A stretch of 25,136 nucleotides of DNA, from assembly GCA_036897095.1 (NCBI GenBank), contig JAYMSP010002281.1, positions 1 through 25,136 on the forward strand, in the 5' to 3' direction. Source of the stretch: Plantago elongata. Lineage: Eukaryota > Streptophyta > Magnoliopsida > Lamiales > Plantaginaceae. The translations under genes and the position numbers were made by a program. The notes below the pieces were generated by a model. The model had not been told where the DNA came from and made no database searches. It saw only the letters and a list, made by a program, of their open reading frames with translations. This document shows positions 1 through 8,807 of the stretch, piece by piece (within the stretch, counting starts at the first letter, position 1; the number at the start of each line of letters is the position of its first letter).

Positions 1-72
1 TGAGAGAAAGCACATCTAGACACAAATACCCGATCCCGTAAGGCCACGAATTAACAAGAGGAAGATAATTAC

Positions 73-303
73 CGAATGTCGAAAGCGAGTAAGATCGCGG
101 ATGAACGAAGGCGCGGCGGTTAACTGGGGGTGTGGTGCAGTGGTGGTAGCGGATTCGCGGGCGAGATGGGAGAGGGAATCCGAGAGAACAGTGGTGGCGG
201 AGGAGTTAGTCGTTGGAGAGTGAATTAGAAGGTGTGAAGGAGGCGGTTGAGGAGCCGTACTGAAGAAGGAACGATGAAGAAGAAGATAAGGACATGGGTA
301 CAT
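73..303 (-). CDS. Partial first exon of an unidentified, possibly organelle-targeted protein
   Basis: An open frame on the minus strand starts at the ATG at 303-301 (alternative in-frame ATG at 348-346, which adds 15 residues) and reaches a good splice donor, CATTCG|GTAATT, after position 73. The 77 residues open MYPCPYLLLHRSFFSTAP, then become rich in Ser, Thr, Pro and Ala with several Arg and His and few acidic residues, and end near FIRDLTRFRHS. That composition resembles a mitochondrial or plastid transit peptide. A TATATATTTT stretch at about 320-329 lies between the two possible starts, which favours the downstream ATG. The base composition is clearly more GC-rich than the surroundings, as expected for plant exons. 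The rest of the gene lies left of the window. I do not recognise the mature protein, and the call is an inference from composition and the donor site. Confidence 0.4.
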
Positions 304-349
304 TCGGTATTTTGCAAAAATATATACCTGGTTTCTTCTGGCCTCCAAA

Positions 350-970
350 CGACTCGTAAATAAATTCCAAAAAAATATGAAATCGACTCCCGAGAGATAT
401 TTAAGACGAACTAAAGCCGTATAGAAATTAAAATAAATATTTTTTAAAATTATTTTTATTATTATTTTATGATCATAATATCCATTGAAATTAACTGGCG
501 AATACTACCGGCCATTACTTCTAAATTCATCGTATTTTTAATTTACCTAAACTCGTTCGCGAACTAACCGTTTACTAATTCGTCACGAATTATACTAAAA
601 ATATTATTAAAATATTCAACCCGGATCCCGATCATTACACTAATCCGGAGATGGGCTGCTGGACTACATATATACTTCTAAAACCTAAGACTAAGAGTAA
701 GTCTGGTGATACTCTATAGATTGAATTGCTCATCAAAATCCAAACTATGGTAGTATAATAAACACTAAATGCAATAGGGTATACACTGGCCTTAGAACCA
801 AATTTCCAGTTCGGTCTGGGTTTGGTGCAATTTATATTAAGACTATAATGCTCACTCATAAAACAGTATTTATAATTAATATTATTAATATCAAGAGTAA
901 GTATAATAAAAGAGGAGATTTTACTAATCAATAAAAAACTTCAATTTTATAATAATAAACTTGTTAGTAA
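350..970. other. AT-rich intergenic stretch, no gene seen
   Basis: This stretch would hold the promoter of the leftward exon at its left end. Apart from AT-rich, low-complexity sequence (for example about 430-475) I see no convincing coding, RNA or transposon signature. An open frame on the minus strand around 635-931 has no recognisable protein features and an AT-driven composition. Confidence 0.4.
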
Positions 971-976
971 CTTTTC

Positions 977-1430
977 TATAAATACCCTAAAATAACAATA
1001 ATGTCACACAAAAAATCATAACATTAATTCAACTATATTTCTCTCTCTAAAAAACTCTAGAGTGAGAAACATATATATTTTCTCTTCTTCTCTCTCCCTC
1101 CCAAACTTTCCCTCCCATATACACAAGCGATATTTGTGACGGCGCCTCCTCCGATGATGATGTTTGGGAGAATCATCTCCATCGAATTTCAACAATTTCG
1201 CCGGATTTCGAAGCAATTCCACCAGATTTCGAAACAATTTCACTGAATTTACTCAAATCCATCAAAATTCAAGTAAATCAATCAATAGTTTTGTAGTTTT
1301 TATTGTTTTCTCATTTGTTATATTGATTCATGTTACTTTTTTCGGTTTGCATCTCATTCGGAAGTGCAAATCGACCTCTTATTTTTTCGTTTTTTCGATA
1401 ATTTTGTGATCTGGTTTTTCAGATCTGAAA
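977..1430 (+). promoter_or_regulatory. Promoter/leader-like module, copy A
   Basis: The module starts with TATAAATACCC at 977-987. About 79 bp later comes TCTAGAGTGAGAAACAT (1056-1072), then a CT-rich leader (about 1078-1115), a CCGGA-containing segment around 1195-1215, and AGATCTGAAA at 1421-1430. A second copy at 22342-22825 has the same landmarks in the same order with similar spacing (TATA to TCTAGAG 75 bp, TATA to AGATCTGAAA 474 against 444 bp here). The layout (TATA box, pyrimidine-rich leader, then non-coding sequence) resembles a polymerase II promoter and 5' untranslated region. Because it is duplicated and leads to no recognisable protein, I infer that it is the 5' region of a transposon family rather than a host gene promoter. 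Confidence 0.5.
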
Positions 1431-1436
1431 CTAGAT

Positions 1437-2330
1437 TTGAAATTCGTACATTTGAATTATATCTATTGTTTCGTTATGGTTTTAAGAAGAATTGATATAT
1501 TTTTAAGAAATGTTGTTATTGTTTTAAGACTCGTCGTTTACAGATTCATTTCGTTTTTTTTCTCGTTAAAATCAACTAGAAGTGATATTTACTTTTCATT
1601 TTCATTTTTCAATGATTTTACTATTGTTTCCATATTTAAAATTCATATAGAAAAATCGAATCATTTTGTAATCATATTATGTGATGTTTTGTTAAGGATT
1701 TAAGTGACATTCTTATGATTTTAAAAGCTGGTGTTGTGGTTTCAAGCATCGTTGTAATGTTTTTAGTTTGTATTAAATATTTCTATCTATTATTGTTTTA
1801 GCGAATTCGTTATATTTTTAAAATTTGTAATTCTAGTTTAACAAAACAGTATTAGTATTTTTAGCCCATGCTGAAATGTTTAAGACTTTGTTATAGTTTC
1901 ATGAGGCATTGTTATTGATTTAAGCATCAACATTACTATTTTTAACTTGTATTGCATGTTCCTCATGTATTATTGTTTTAAAAGTCATTGTTATATATTT
2001 AAGATGTAATGTTATGGTTTAAAATTTCAATATTTTTTTTTTTTAGCTTGTGTTGCATGTTCCTACATTGTTGTAGTTATAATAGTTACTATTAATGTTT
2101 TACGAGAAATTATTATAGTTTTAATTATTAAAGTTATTATTTTTCGTTTATGTGTCCCTATCTGTTATAATTTTAAGATGCATTGTTATAATTGTAACAT
2201 GTATTATTATTGTTTTAAACATCAATGTTACTGTATCTTCTAAATTTCATTTCGTGGTTTTATTTTATTATTTTTTAAACATGAATATAATAGTTTTAAT
2301 AAGAGTCTTTACCTTTTTAACATAACTAGT
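1437..2330 (+). repeat. Array of degenerate motifs of type GTTATGGTTTTAAG
   Basis: The motif GTTATGGTTTTAAG (clear copy at 1473-1486) recurs in varied forms (TGTTATTGTTTTAAG, TATTATTGTTTTA, TGTTATAATTTTAAG and similar) through about 900 bp. A longer repeating unit is also visible: a segment like TTGCATGTTCCTCATGTATT occurs in related forms near 1770, 1955, 2050 and 2150. There is no long open frame across the array. The same motif follows the homologous module at 22860-23046. The two short open frames within 1164-1703 are AT-biased and I do not regard them as genes. Confidence 0.65.
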
Positions 2331-3170
2331 GAAAGTTTTAAAAAGGTAATGATGATACCATCAAGTTTGATGATAAATCTCTCAACATTCTCACCGGATT
2401 ATTGAAGAACAAAAACCTCACCAATTCAATTTATATTTGCATAAAAAAATACCAAATGAATGTTTATTATAATCCTTTTTATATAAAAATAAATTTGTAT
2501 ACCTTATAATATCTTAATGTTTCAATAATGTAAAAACTGAATTGCAAACAACTTATTTAAACTTGTTTATTAATGTTTTAATGACATACATGAATTTTTA
2601 AACCTATCTACTAATATTAAAGTGCAATTTAAATTATAACAAGTCATCTTGAAACTATCAAGTAACTCCTTAAAACTATCACACCAAATTAAATTACAAA
2701 AATGGTATAAAAGTCTAATTGAGATATATAATACCGACGCATTAAAACAATCACATCATCTCTTTAAAAAAATCAAGAGGAAATGTTAAAAAATCAAGAG
2801 AAAATGTTATTTTAAATCTATAACTGTAACTTTCAATACTAACAATATAAAACCATAACTCAATCTATTAAAGTCATGAATTTCGATTGTTTTTTAAGAA
2901 ACTCCCGCTAAAAACTAAAAAATCGCAAAAAACCACAAAAAATCATATTTTTTATATTTTAAGAAAATCTTACATTTTCTAAGATTTTAACTTATTTTAA
3001 ACTTATATTCATAAATAGAAGAAAATTCGAAACCACAGTTTGGAAACATCCACAATAACAAATCATACAATCTCTCTTTAAAATAAAGATAACACTCAGC
3101 AGTGAACATATGCATGGGCAGCCATGAACTACCGCTTTGATGTCAACGGAACATAAATATCAGGGATATC
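2331..3170. repeat. AT-rich sequence with the array motif in reverse orientation
   Basis: Here the plus strand carries the reverse complement of the array motif: CTTAAAACTATCAC (about 2668), ATTAAAACAATCAC (about 2740) and AAAACCATAAC (2849-2859). There is also a small tandem duplication of about 20 bp, AAAATCAAGAGGAAATGTT and its near copy, at about 2766-2806. No gene is seen. Together with 977-2330 this could form one element with inverted repetitive ends, but I cannot define exact termini. Confidence 0.35.
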
Positions 3171-3174
3171 ATGT

Positions 3175-6100
3175 CTACCGATATGAATCTGGCCGTTTAG
3201 GCTTGCTCTGAACGACGGCCTCAATTTTCTCCAACACTGCCGGAGTGAGCAAAGGAATAACGTTGATGGCTTTCATGTTCTCTTGGATCTGCATTGCAGC
3301 CATGGTCAGGAATGGATTTTATACTTACAGATGTTTTAATAATAAAGAACCAATCAAAAAATGGTGATGAATGAAGGTAACATACCTACAACTATGTTGC
3401 AAAAATAAACTAACCATAATATCATACAGCTCCATAAATTAAGAGTTTCTTTTTCCCAGTCAGTGATTTTTCAAAACTCCAAACAATTTCACTTTACTTA
3501 GTTCAGAATACATTTGAGACAAAATAAGTAAGATCTATCCCAATTCATTAGCACAAAAAATGGTCAATTAAGCTAATCTCCGCAAGATAGGGGGTAGTCT
3601 AATCCATAAAACACCTACGTTTTGCACAAGTCACTGGCATCAATTTCACTTTAGATGTTTAAATAGGTGATCTGAAAATATAATAGTTGTGTTTTACCAG
3701 AACAGCCAACACACTGACATCAATCACTTTAGATGTTTAAATAGTCATGTGTTACGTTACCAGAACAGACAATACACGACTAGATCAGGCATACGGAACA
3801 ATACACAATTTGAGGTTTCCATCAGATTTATTTAGGATTCAATTAGGAAAACGAAAGAAAATAAATAAGAATTCCAAGGATTCTCTTAGCCCATTCGGAA
3901 GGATCTCATCTCCTAATTATACACGACTGTTTACGTCTATAGCACAACTATTTGATGAAATTAAATTGGAGGGAAGTGGTGTAAATGGCCGATACTACTG
4001 GAAGGATTCCTCTTTGGATAATAGGTACTTTAACTGGTATTCTTGTGATCGGTTTAATATAGCACGTGGAACTCCTCAATAATGGAATGGTTACATTTGT
4101 GTGGTTCGGATTGGCAGCTACTTTGCCTACGTTTCTCCACATAGAAATAGTACATCACGCCGAAACCACTGCTATGGTTACAAGTTTAACCTTTTAAAAG
4201 AAAATGGTAGAAAATTCCTAACAGCAAAGGTAAATCATGGTGGGCCAAATTACCCAAACACAAAATGCTTTGGGGCTTGAAAAAATTGTTTTTCTCCCTT
4301 TCATTTATACCATAAGATAGGATTAGAGAGCAAAGCCATCCATGTTTCTTCCTTTCTAAATTCAGGTGAGACAACAGATAACAGATACTATGGAATTGAT
4401 ATTGCTAATAATTTGCTAAATGTCTGGCTGGCTTCGAGAATATTAAGTGCCACTGCATAGGCTTCTTACAATCTAGGAATAACCAAGACGGAGACGGCAA
4501 CGAGATCGGTACGTCGGGACACAAAACCCAATTAAGTACGTTTAATATTTTATAATGTCTTTTTGACATCCATTAATGTAGATCCTGAAAATTCTACTTC
4601 TACTGAGAATTACTTGTAGTACAAGAATTACATGTAGAAATGATTCTGGAAGTGAAAAAATAAATAAACAAGGGGCTGTAAAAGCAAAATTTGAAGTTCA
4701 ATTGAAATGGGCTTCAACCATTCCAATTTCCAAACACCATATAAACCTAAATTATACTAACCTAAATTGCTCCAATCGACCAAAAAAAAAAAAAAAAAAG
4801 AAAAGAAAAGGGGAGGAAGATTGATCTAGATAACCAAGATGAGAAGAACGCAGAAAGAGAAGAAGATTCCAACAGGGGAGAAGAAGAGGGATGATCGACC
4901 TTGACAGAAAAGGAAGACCTGTTAGCCTTGGCAGGCAATCGGTGAGGGGTTGAAGATGTATGGGGAAGGGACGATCAATCTGACTGAGTAAGGTATGTCG
5001 ATTTCAGAATTTAGGGCTTGATATTATAGGTTACACGTTATCCGACCTGTATTAAGTGTTTTTTTTTTTTTCAAAGCCACAAGAGGGACAGGATAAACAT
5101 TGGGACATATTCATATCCCGCCATGTTCCTATACGGAAGCCAGGCTTGTCAAACGTATCAGTGCTTCATAGCTTACTATTCATAACAGGGAGTAAATGCT
5201 AAGCCTATTTATCTATATTATATAAGCGTTGACAAGAAAAAGTTCATTTGTAAATGTGGTACTCATCATCATAATCGTTCCTGCGTGCCGTTTAAAGAGG
5301 CTCCTGCAACAAGAGGCATAAGAAAGGAGGGGGGGGGGGGGGATACAGACCTATGCAGCCTATCCCCTGCAATAACAGAGAGACAAATTCCATTTGACCC
5401 ATAACCGATAACGGAGCTAACCGACTACTGCAGGAACTAATTGAACATTCTAAGATAGTAAGATGCATTTCAGAACCATCAAGATACAATTTCACATACA
5501 TGAGGCAGTTAAAGGGGCAACAAATCCAAGAACAGTGTAAGAATTAGCTAACCTGAGCTTCCTTGGTCGCACCAGTGATAACTGATGAAACATTAGGATT
5601 AGAAGCACACCAAGCAATTGCAAGTTGGGATAAAGGCACACCAAGCTCTTCCGCAATAGGCTTTAGCCCATTCACTTTCTTCAGCACATCATCTACCAAT
5701 GACCTGCTGGCAAGATTCTGCAGAAACCAAAACCATAACTGAGGTCGACATGAACAAAATGACAATATAAAAAAGATACAATATTGAGATACAAGAGGTT
5801 AGCAAAGCCCAACATGTTTGAATGTTGAAACAGTTCAGAATAAAGTGAATATACCATTGCCACCTGTGGAACTAAACCATTCACATGCCATCAATTAAAA
5901 GATGACATCACAACAGGTAAACATTATATTTGCCAGCTTAGTCTTTAATTTATCATTATGCAGATGCATGACTAATGATCTGATGGCGTTACAAAGAAAT
6001 TCAAGAATAAAATTCACCAACATTACATAATCAGACGAGTTATTATCTTACCTTATAATTGTCCAAGGCAAACCTACTATCAGCAGGAATATTTCCAGAG

Positions 6101-7930
6101 TTGTACTTTCCAGTCAAAACACCAGATGCAAGAGGACTCCATGTGGTGAGACCAATACCATAGTTAGTGTACAGAGGAAGATACTCAGACTCAACCTGCA
6201 GAATTACAAAGCATGTGATGTCACATACAATAAATCAGCTCTTAAGATATGATATGAATTAGTTAGTGACAAAAAAAACTAAGCAGAAACATTTCTCAGT
6301 ACGGAAGGTATATTTCTGCATTTTTCACTGGAAAACCTGTTACAGCTCTTGGCAATAATTGCATTACTATGACAACAGATCAATGAAAACACATTTTTCT
6401 GGACGGTAACAATTACACAGGTTCGAGTTGGTATGTAGGGTTATCATCTAACCTCAGACTGTGAATTGGCATTGGCATTGGCATCATCCTCATTGGTTGT
6501 AACACCAATTGTTATGCTAACTGTCCAATAAGTGGGTAGTGCATTTTGAAAACATAAACCATACACAATGAAAGAACAAAACTAAGCTGTTCATGCAAAG
6601 TTGATCAAGTTGAAAGGTTTCAAGTTGTTTTAGGTGTCTAAAATAAACAACTTCGGATCCTAGAAACAACGAACTAAGGACTCGGAGAAACCCTCAAGAA
6701 CTTATAGATGGCATTAATCAGCTTTCCCATACAATAACAATCATCCAAAAAACCTAACAAACTACTCTAGAACTACATATTGGGGATTCTCCTAAGCAGT
6801 AGAAAGATATTGACCAGACCATAGACTACAACATCCCACCATTTTCATTTGTTCTATAAAGTTTCAAAAATAAACATTTTCAATCCAACCAGTAAACAAT
6901 GTGAATTTCAGCGTATTCAATGGAAAGTACACGAAATCCTAATACATGGTACTGTCGCCTAACATGACAGCATTGATAAGGATTTGCTTTCATAGACAGT
7001 CTTGCCCAACCCAACAAACTCTTCAGGAACTACACACTTCAGTATCATCAACGCAGAGAAATTATATTGCATAGAATAGTGGATATTCTTCCTAGACCAT
7101 AGTCAGCCACATCAATTGAGAAATACATTTGCCTTTTCAAAATAGTTTTTACATGTCATGTGACTCAATTTTAGTATTTCCCCTAGAACATCTTATACCA
7201 AATCCATGAAACACCACAAAAACAAAACAAAACAAAAGATGACAACAACATGCCAAACACACCATAAACAAGAATCACATAAAAAACAATGATCATTTGA
7301 TCCAACCTTATGCCTGAATTGAATTAAGAAAACAGAGCATTCTACCTTATGCCTGGAAAGCAAATTATACTCAGGCTGCTCGACAATGGGACCAACAAGA
7401 TCCAACCTTTCAGCAACAGCCCAAGCCTCGGTAATCTGCTGAGCAGACCACTCACTAGTCCCCCAATAAAAGGCCCAACCTTTATCAATAACATAGTTCA
7501 TAGCTCTGACAGTCTCCTCAATGGGAGTGATAATATCAGGACGATGACAATAAATAACATCAACATAATCCATATCCAAGCGCTTCAAACTATTCTTAGT
7601 CCCTTCAACAATATGCTTCCTGGACAAACCCTTGTCATTGGGGCCAGGACCACCCCAGAAGATCTTGGTGGAGATGACGACGTCAGATCGCTTCCAGCCA
7701 AGCTCCTTGATAGCCTGGCCCATGATCTCCTCGGCACGGCCGTTGGCGTAAACCTCAGCGTTGTCGAAGAAATTGACACCGTGATCACGGCAACATTGGA
7801 GGATGGATTTGGCCTCTTTGACATCCAATTGGTTGCCGAAGGTGACCCAGGCGCCGAAGGAGAGCTGCGAGACGCGGAGGCCTGATCGGCCGAGGTTTTT
7901 GTATTGCATCACTTGGTCTGGGATTTTCAT
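3175..7930 (-). CDS. KAB1: Voltage-gated potassium channel beta subunit (KAB1), NADP-dependent aldo-keto reductase family
   Basis: Four exons join in frame: 7930-7346, 6195-6052, 5717-5553 and 3288-3175 (stop TAG 3177-3175); all introns are GT-AG. The product has 335 residues from the first ATG (MKIPDQV) or 328 from the second (MQYKNLG, 7909), the latter matching my recollection of the usual plant length. The family binds NADPH in a TIM-barrel fold and assembles with Shaker-type K+ channels at membranes. In 335-numbering the aldo-keto reductase residues are D56, Y61 (FFDNAEVY), K89 (ISTKIFWGG) and H129 (YCHRPD). Cofactor-site motifs [21 protein letters not shown] and SSVITGAT are present, and the protein ends KPKRPDSYR. 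The N-terminal inactivation peptide of some animal Kv-beta proteins is absent. No stop or frameshift interrupts the joined frame, so the gene looks intact. Splice sites were placed by eye. Confidence 0.95.
3632..3778. repeat. Two-copy tandem duplication, about 80 bp
   Basis: Units start at 3632 (CACTGGCATCAATTTCAC) and 3712 (CACTGACATCAATCAC). Both contain CACTTTAGATGTTTAAATAG and TTACCAGAACAG. The second copy has small deletions. The array ends where the plastid-like sequence begins. Confidence 0.7.
3840..4145 (+). pseudogene. psbJ: Plastid DNA insertion with 5' part of psbJ (photosystem II subunit J)
   Basis: The frame from the ATG at 3985 to about 4059 reads [18 protein letters not shown] and ILVIGLI. 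This is the N-terminal 25 residues of PsbJ, a roughly 40-residue single-span photosystem II protein encoded in the plastid. It is preceded by a GGAGGGAAGTGG stretch like the plastid leader of psbJ. After residue 25 the frame changes to unrelated residues, so the C-terminal GIFFYGSYSG-type part is missing. The flanks (about 3840-3960 and 4060-4145) are less AT-rich than the intron and may also be organellar, but I could not assign them. The piece lies antisense inside KAB1 intron 3 and will not be functional. The longer open frame at 3747-4082 reads through psbJ in the wrong frame. Confidence 0.75.
6196..7345 (-). other. KAB1 intron 1
   Basis: The intron has 1,150 bp with donor AAG|GTAGAA and acceptor CTGCAG|GTTGAG. 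It contains a short TTGGCA repeat (about 6464-6482) and an ancient internal duplication: about 6750-6840 resembles about 7005-7110 (shared AAC.TAACAAACT, GAACTACA, GACCATAG, CCCACCA/CCACATC features). No other feature is seen. Confidence 0.8.
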
Positions 7931-8160
7931 CGAACACTTGTGGGTATTTTTGTTTGGAGATTGGGGAAAATAGATAGGAGTACGGTAGTGATGAATAGAG
8001 GAAATGAATCTGGTACTTTTTATGTGTCAGTGTTAAATTAAATACAACCCTAGGCTGTAACACTCTGTACTTTTCCTGGCGTGTACTAGAATGGTATTCA
8101 CTCACTTCTTTCTTTCCTGCATACAATCTACAATCTTCACGTGACCACCGTCCTCCCATC
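7931..8160 (-). promoter_or_regulatory. Probable KAB1 5' untranslated region and promoter
   Basis: This is the sequence immediately upstream of the KAB1 start. Read on the minus strand it is rich in C, T and A near the ATG, typical of a plant 5' leader. I see no decisive TATA box; CATAAAAAGTACC at about 8012-8024 is a weak candidate. An open frame overlapping it (7785-8159) is a by-product of exon 1 read in another frame. Confidence 0.4.
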
Positions 8161-8189
8161 CATCTGTTAGTTTTTCAGCTTCATTAACC

Positions 8190-8405
8190 TCTTTTATAAA
8201 AACATTTGCAACTTTATAAACTATTTTTAATAAAAAGCTCATTGTATGAACACGTTGGTTAAATAAGCTAATTAAGTTAGCTTGTTCAGAAAAAGAACAT
8301 GTCAGCTAATTATTCAACTAAACTACCTTTTCAGCTAATTTTACTAAAAAGGGTCTTAGCTTATTGAAAAAAAAAACTACATCGACCAGTTTTAATAAAC
8401 AGAGC
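8190..8405. mobile_element. MITE copy 1 (AGCT-rich small inverted-repeat element)
   Basis: This copy is related to the element at 8409-8594 in the same orientation. Both share TTTTAATAAAAAGCTC, GTGAACG/TGAACACG, AAGCTAATTAAGTTAG and an end AAACAGAGC. Its left end is not clear. It contains repeated AGCTAAT motifs typical of small non-autonomous DNA transposons. Confidence 0.55.
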
Positions 8406-8408
8406 ATA

Positions 8409-8594
8409 TGGCCCTATTTACCACTAGCTTTTTATAAGCTTTTTTAATAAAAAGCTCGTTACGTGAACGATAATTTTTAAACAAGCTAGCTGAAAAGGTA
8501 GTTGGTTTGAGAAGCTAATTAAGTTAGTTTGTTGAAAAATTAAAAAAAGAACTACCTCACCAGCTACCAGCTACATTTTCAGCTAAACAGAGCC
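8409..8594. mobile_element. MITE copy 2 with terminal inverted repeats
   Basis: The left end GGCCCTATTTA (8409-8419) is the inverted counterpart of the right end TAAACAGAGCC (about 8583-8593, reverse complement GGCTCTGTTTA), with two mismatches. The 186-bp body is AT-rich and full of AGCT motifs. The G-G-C-x-C-T-x-TTT end is common in hAT-type MITEs of plants; the superfamily call is an inference. Confidence 0.6.
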
Positions 8595-8663
8595 TATGAC
8601 TTTTTTCTAACAACCCTGTAGGAAAAAATCTTGTCTAATGGACCATACGGATGACCATGAATA

Positions 8664-8807
8664 GTGTTTTTCTTTATTTATTTATTTTTATATTTTTTAA
8701 TATGTTTAACATATTCTAAGAGTGTTTAGAAGTTGTGTTTTTCTTTATTTTTATTTTATTTTTATTTTTTAACATGTTTAACATATTCTAAGAGTGTTTA
8801 GAAGTTG
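8664..8807. repeat. Two-copy tandem duplication, 71-73 bp
   Basis: Units begin GTGTTTTTCTTTATTT at 8664 and 8735. Each ends with a shared segment, GTTTAACATATTCTAAGAG followed by TGTTTAGAAGTTG. The copies differ mainly in the number of TTTTA/TTTAT steps, which suggests slippage or unequal exchange. Confidence 0.8.

Larger units (their letters stand above)
3289..5552 (-). other. KAB1 intron 3, large and carrying inserted sequence
   Basis: At 2,264 bp this is the longest intron in the gene. Besides the plastid insertion and the tandem duplication listed separately, it holds an 18-base A run (4782-4799) followed by a purine-rich stretch (about 4800-4980), and a 14-base G run (5329-5342). The purine-rich part, read on the minus strand, resembles a pyrimidine-rich leader, but I cannot assign it. 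Short open frames at 4186-4374 and 5292-5501 show no protein features. Confidence 0.8.

Noticed and set aside
1164..1703. Two plus-strand frames in the module A leader and array
   Set aside because: Low-complexity Phe/Ile/Asn-rich translation from AT-rich sequence, not conserved in copy B.
3747..4082. 111-codon plus-strand frame across the plastid insertion
   Set aside because: It reads psbJ in the wrong frame (the psbJ frame starts at 3985) and joins it to unrelated sequence.
5329..5342. 14-base G run in KAB1 intron 3 as a G-quadruplex element
   Set aside because: A single uninterrupted homopolymer in an intron; it may even vary through sequencing error, and nothing else supports function.
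7349..7885. 178-codon open frame on the plus strand
   Set aside because: It lies exactly antisense to KAB1 exon 1, and the exon 1 strand shows a clear protein family. The antisense frame is a by-product of its codon use.
7785..8159. 124-codon minus-strand frame upstream of KAB1
   Set aside because: It overlaps KAB1 exon 1 in another frame and continues through the 5' leader; there is no family resemblance.
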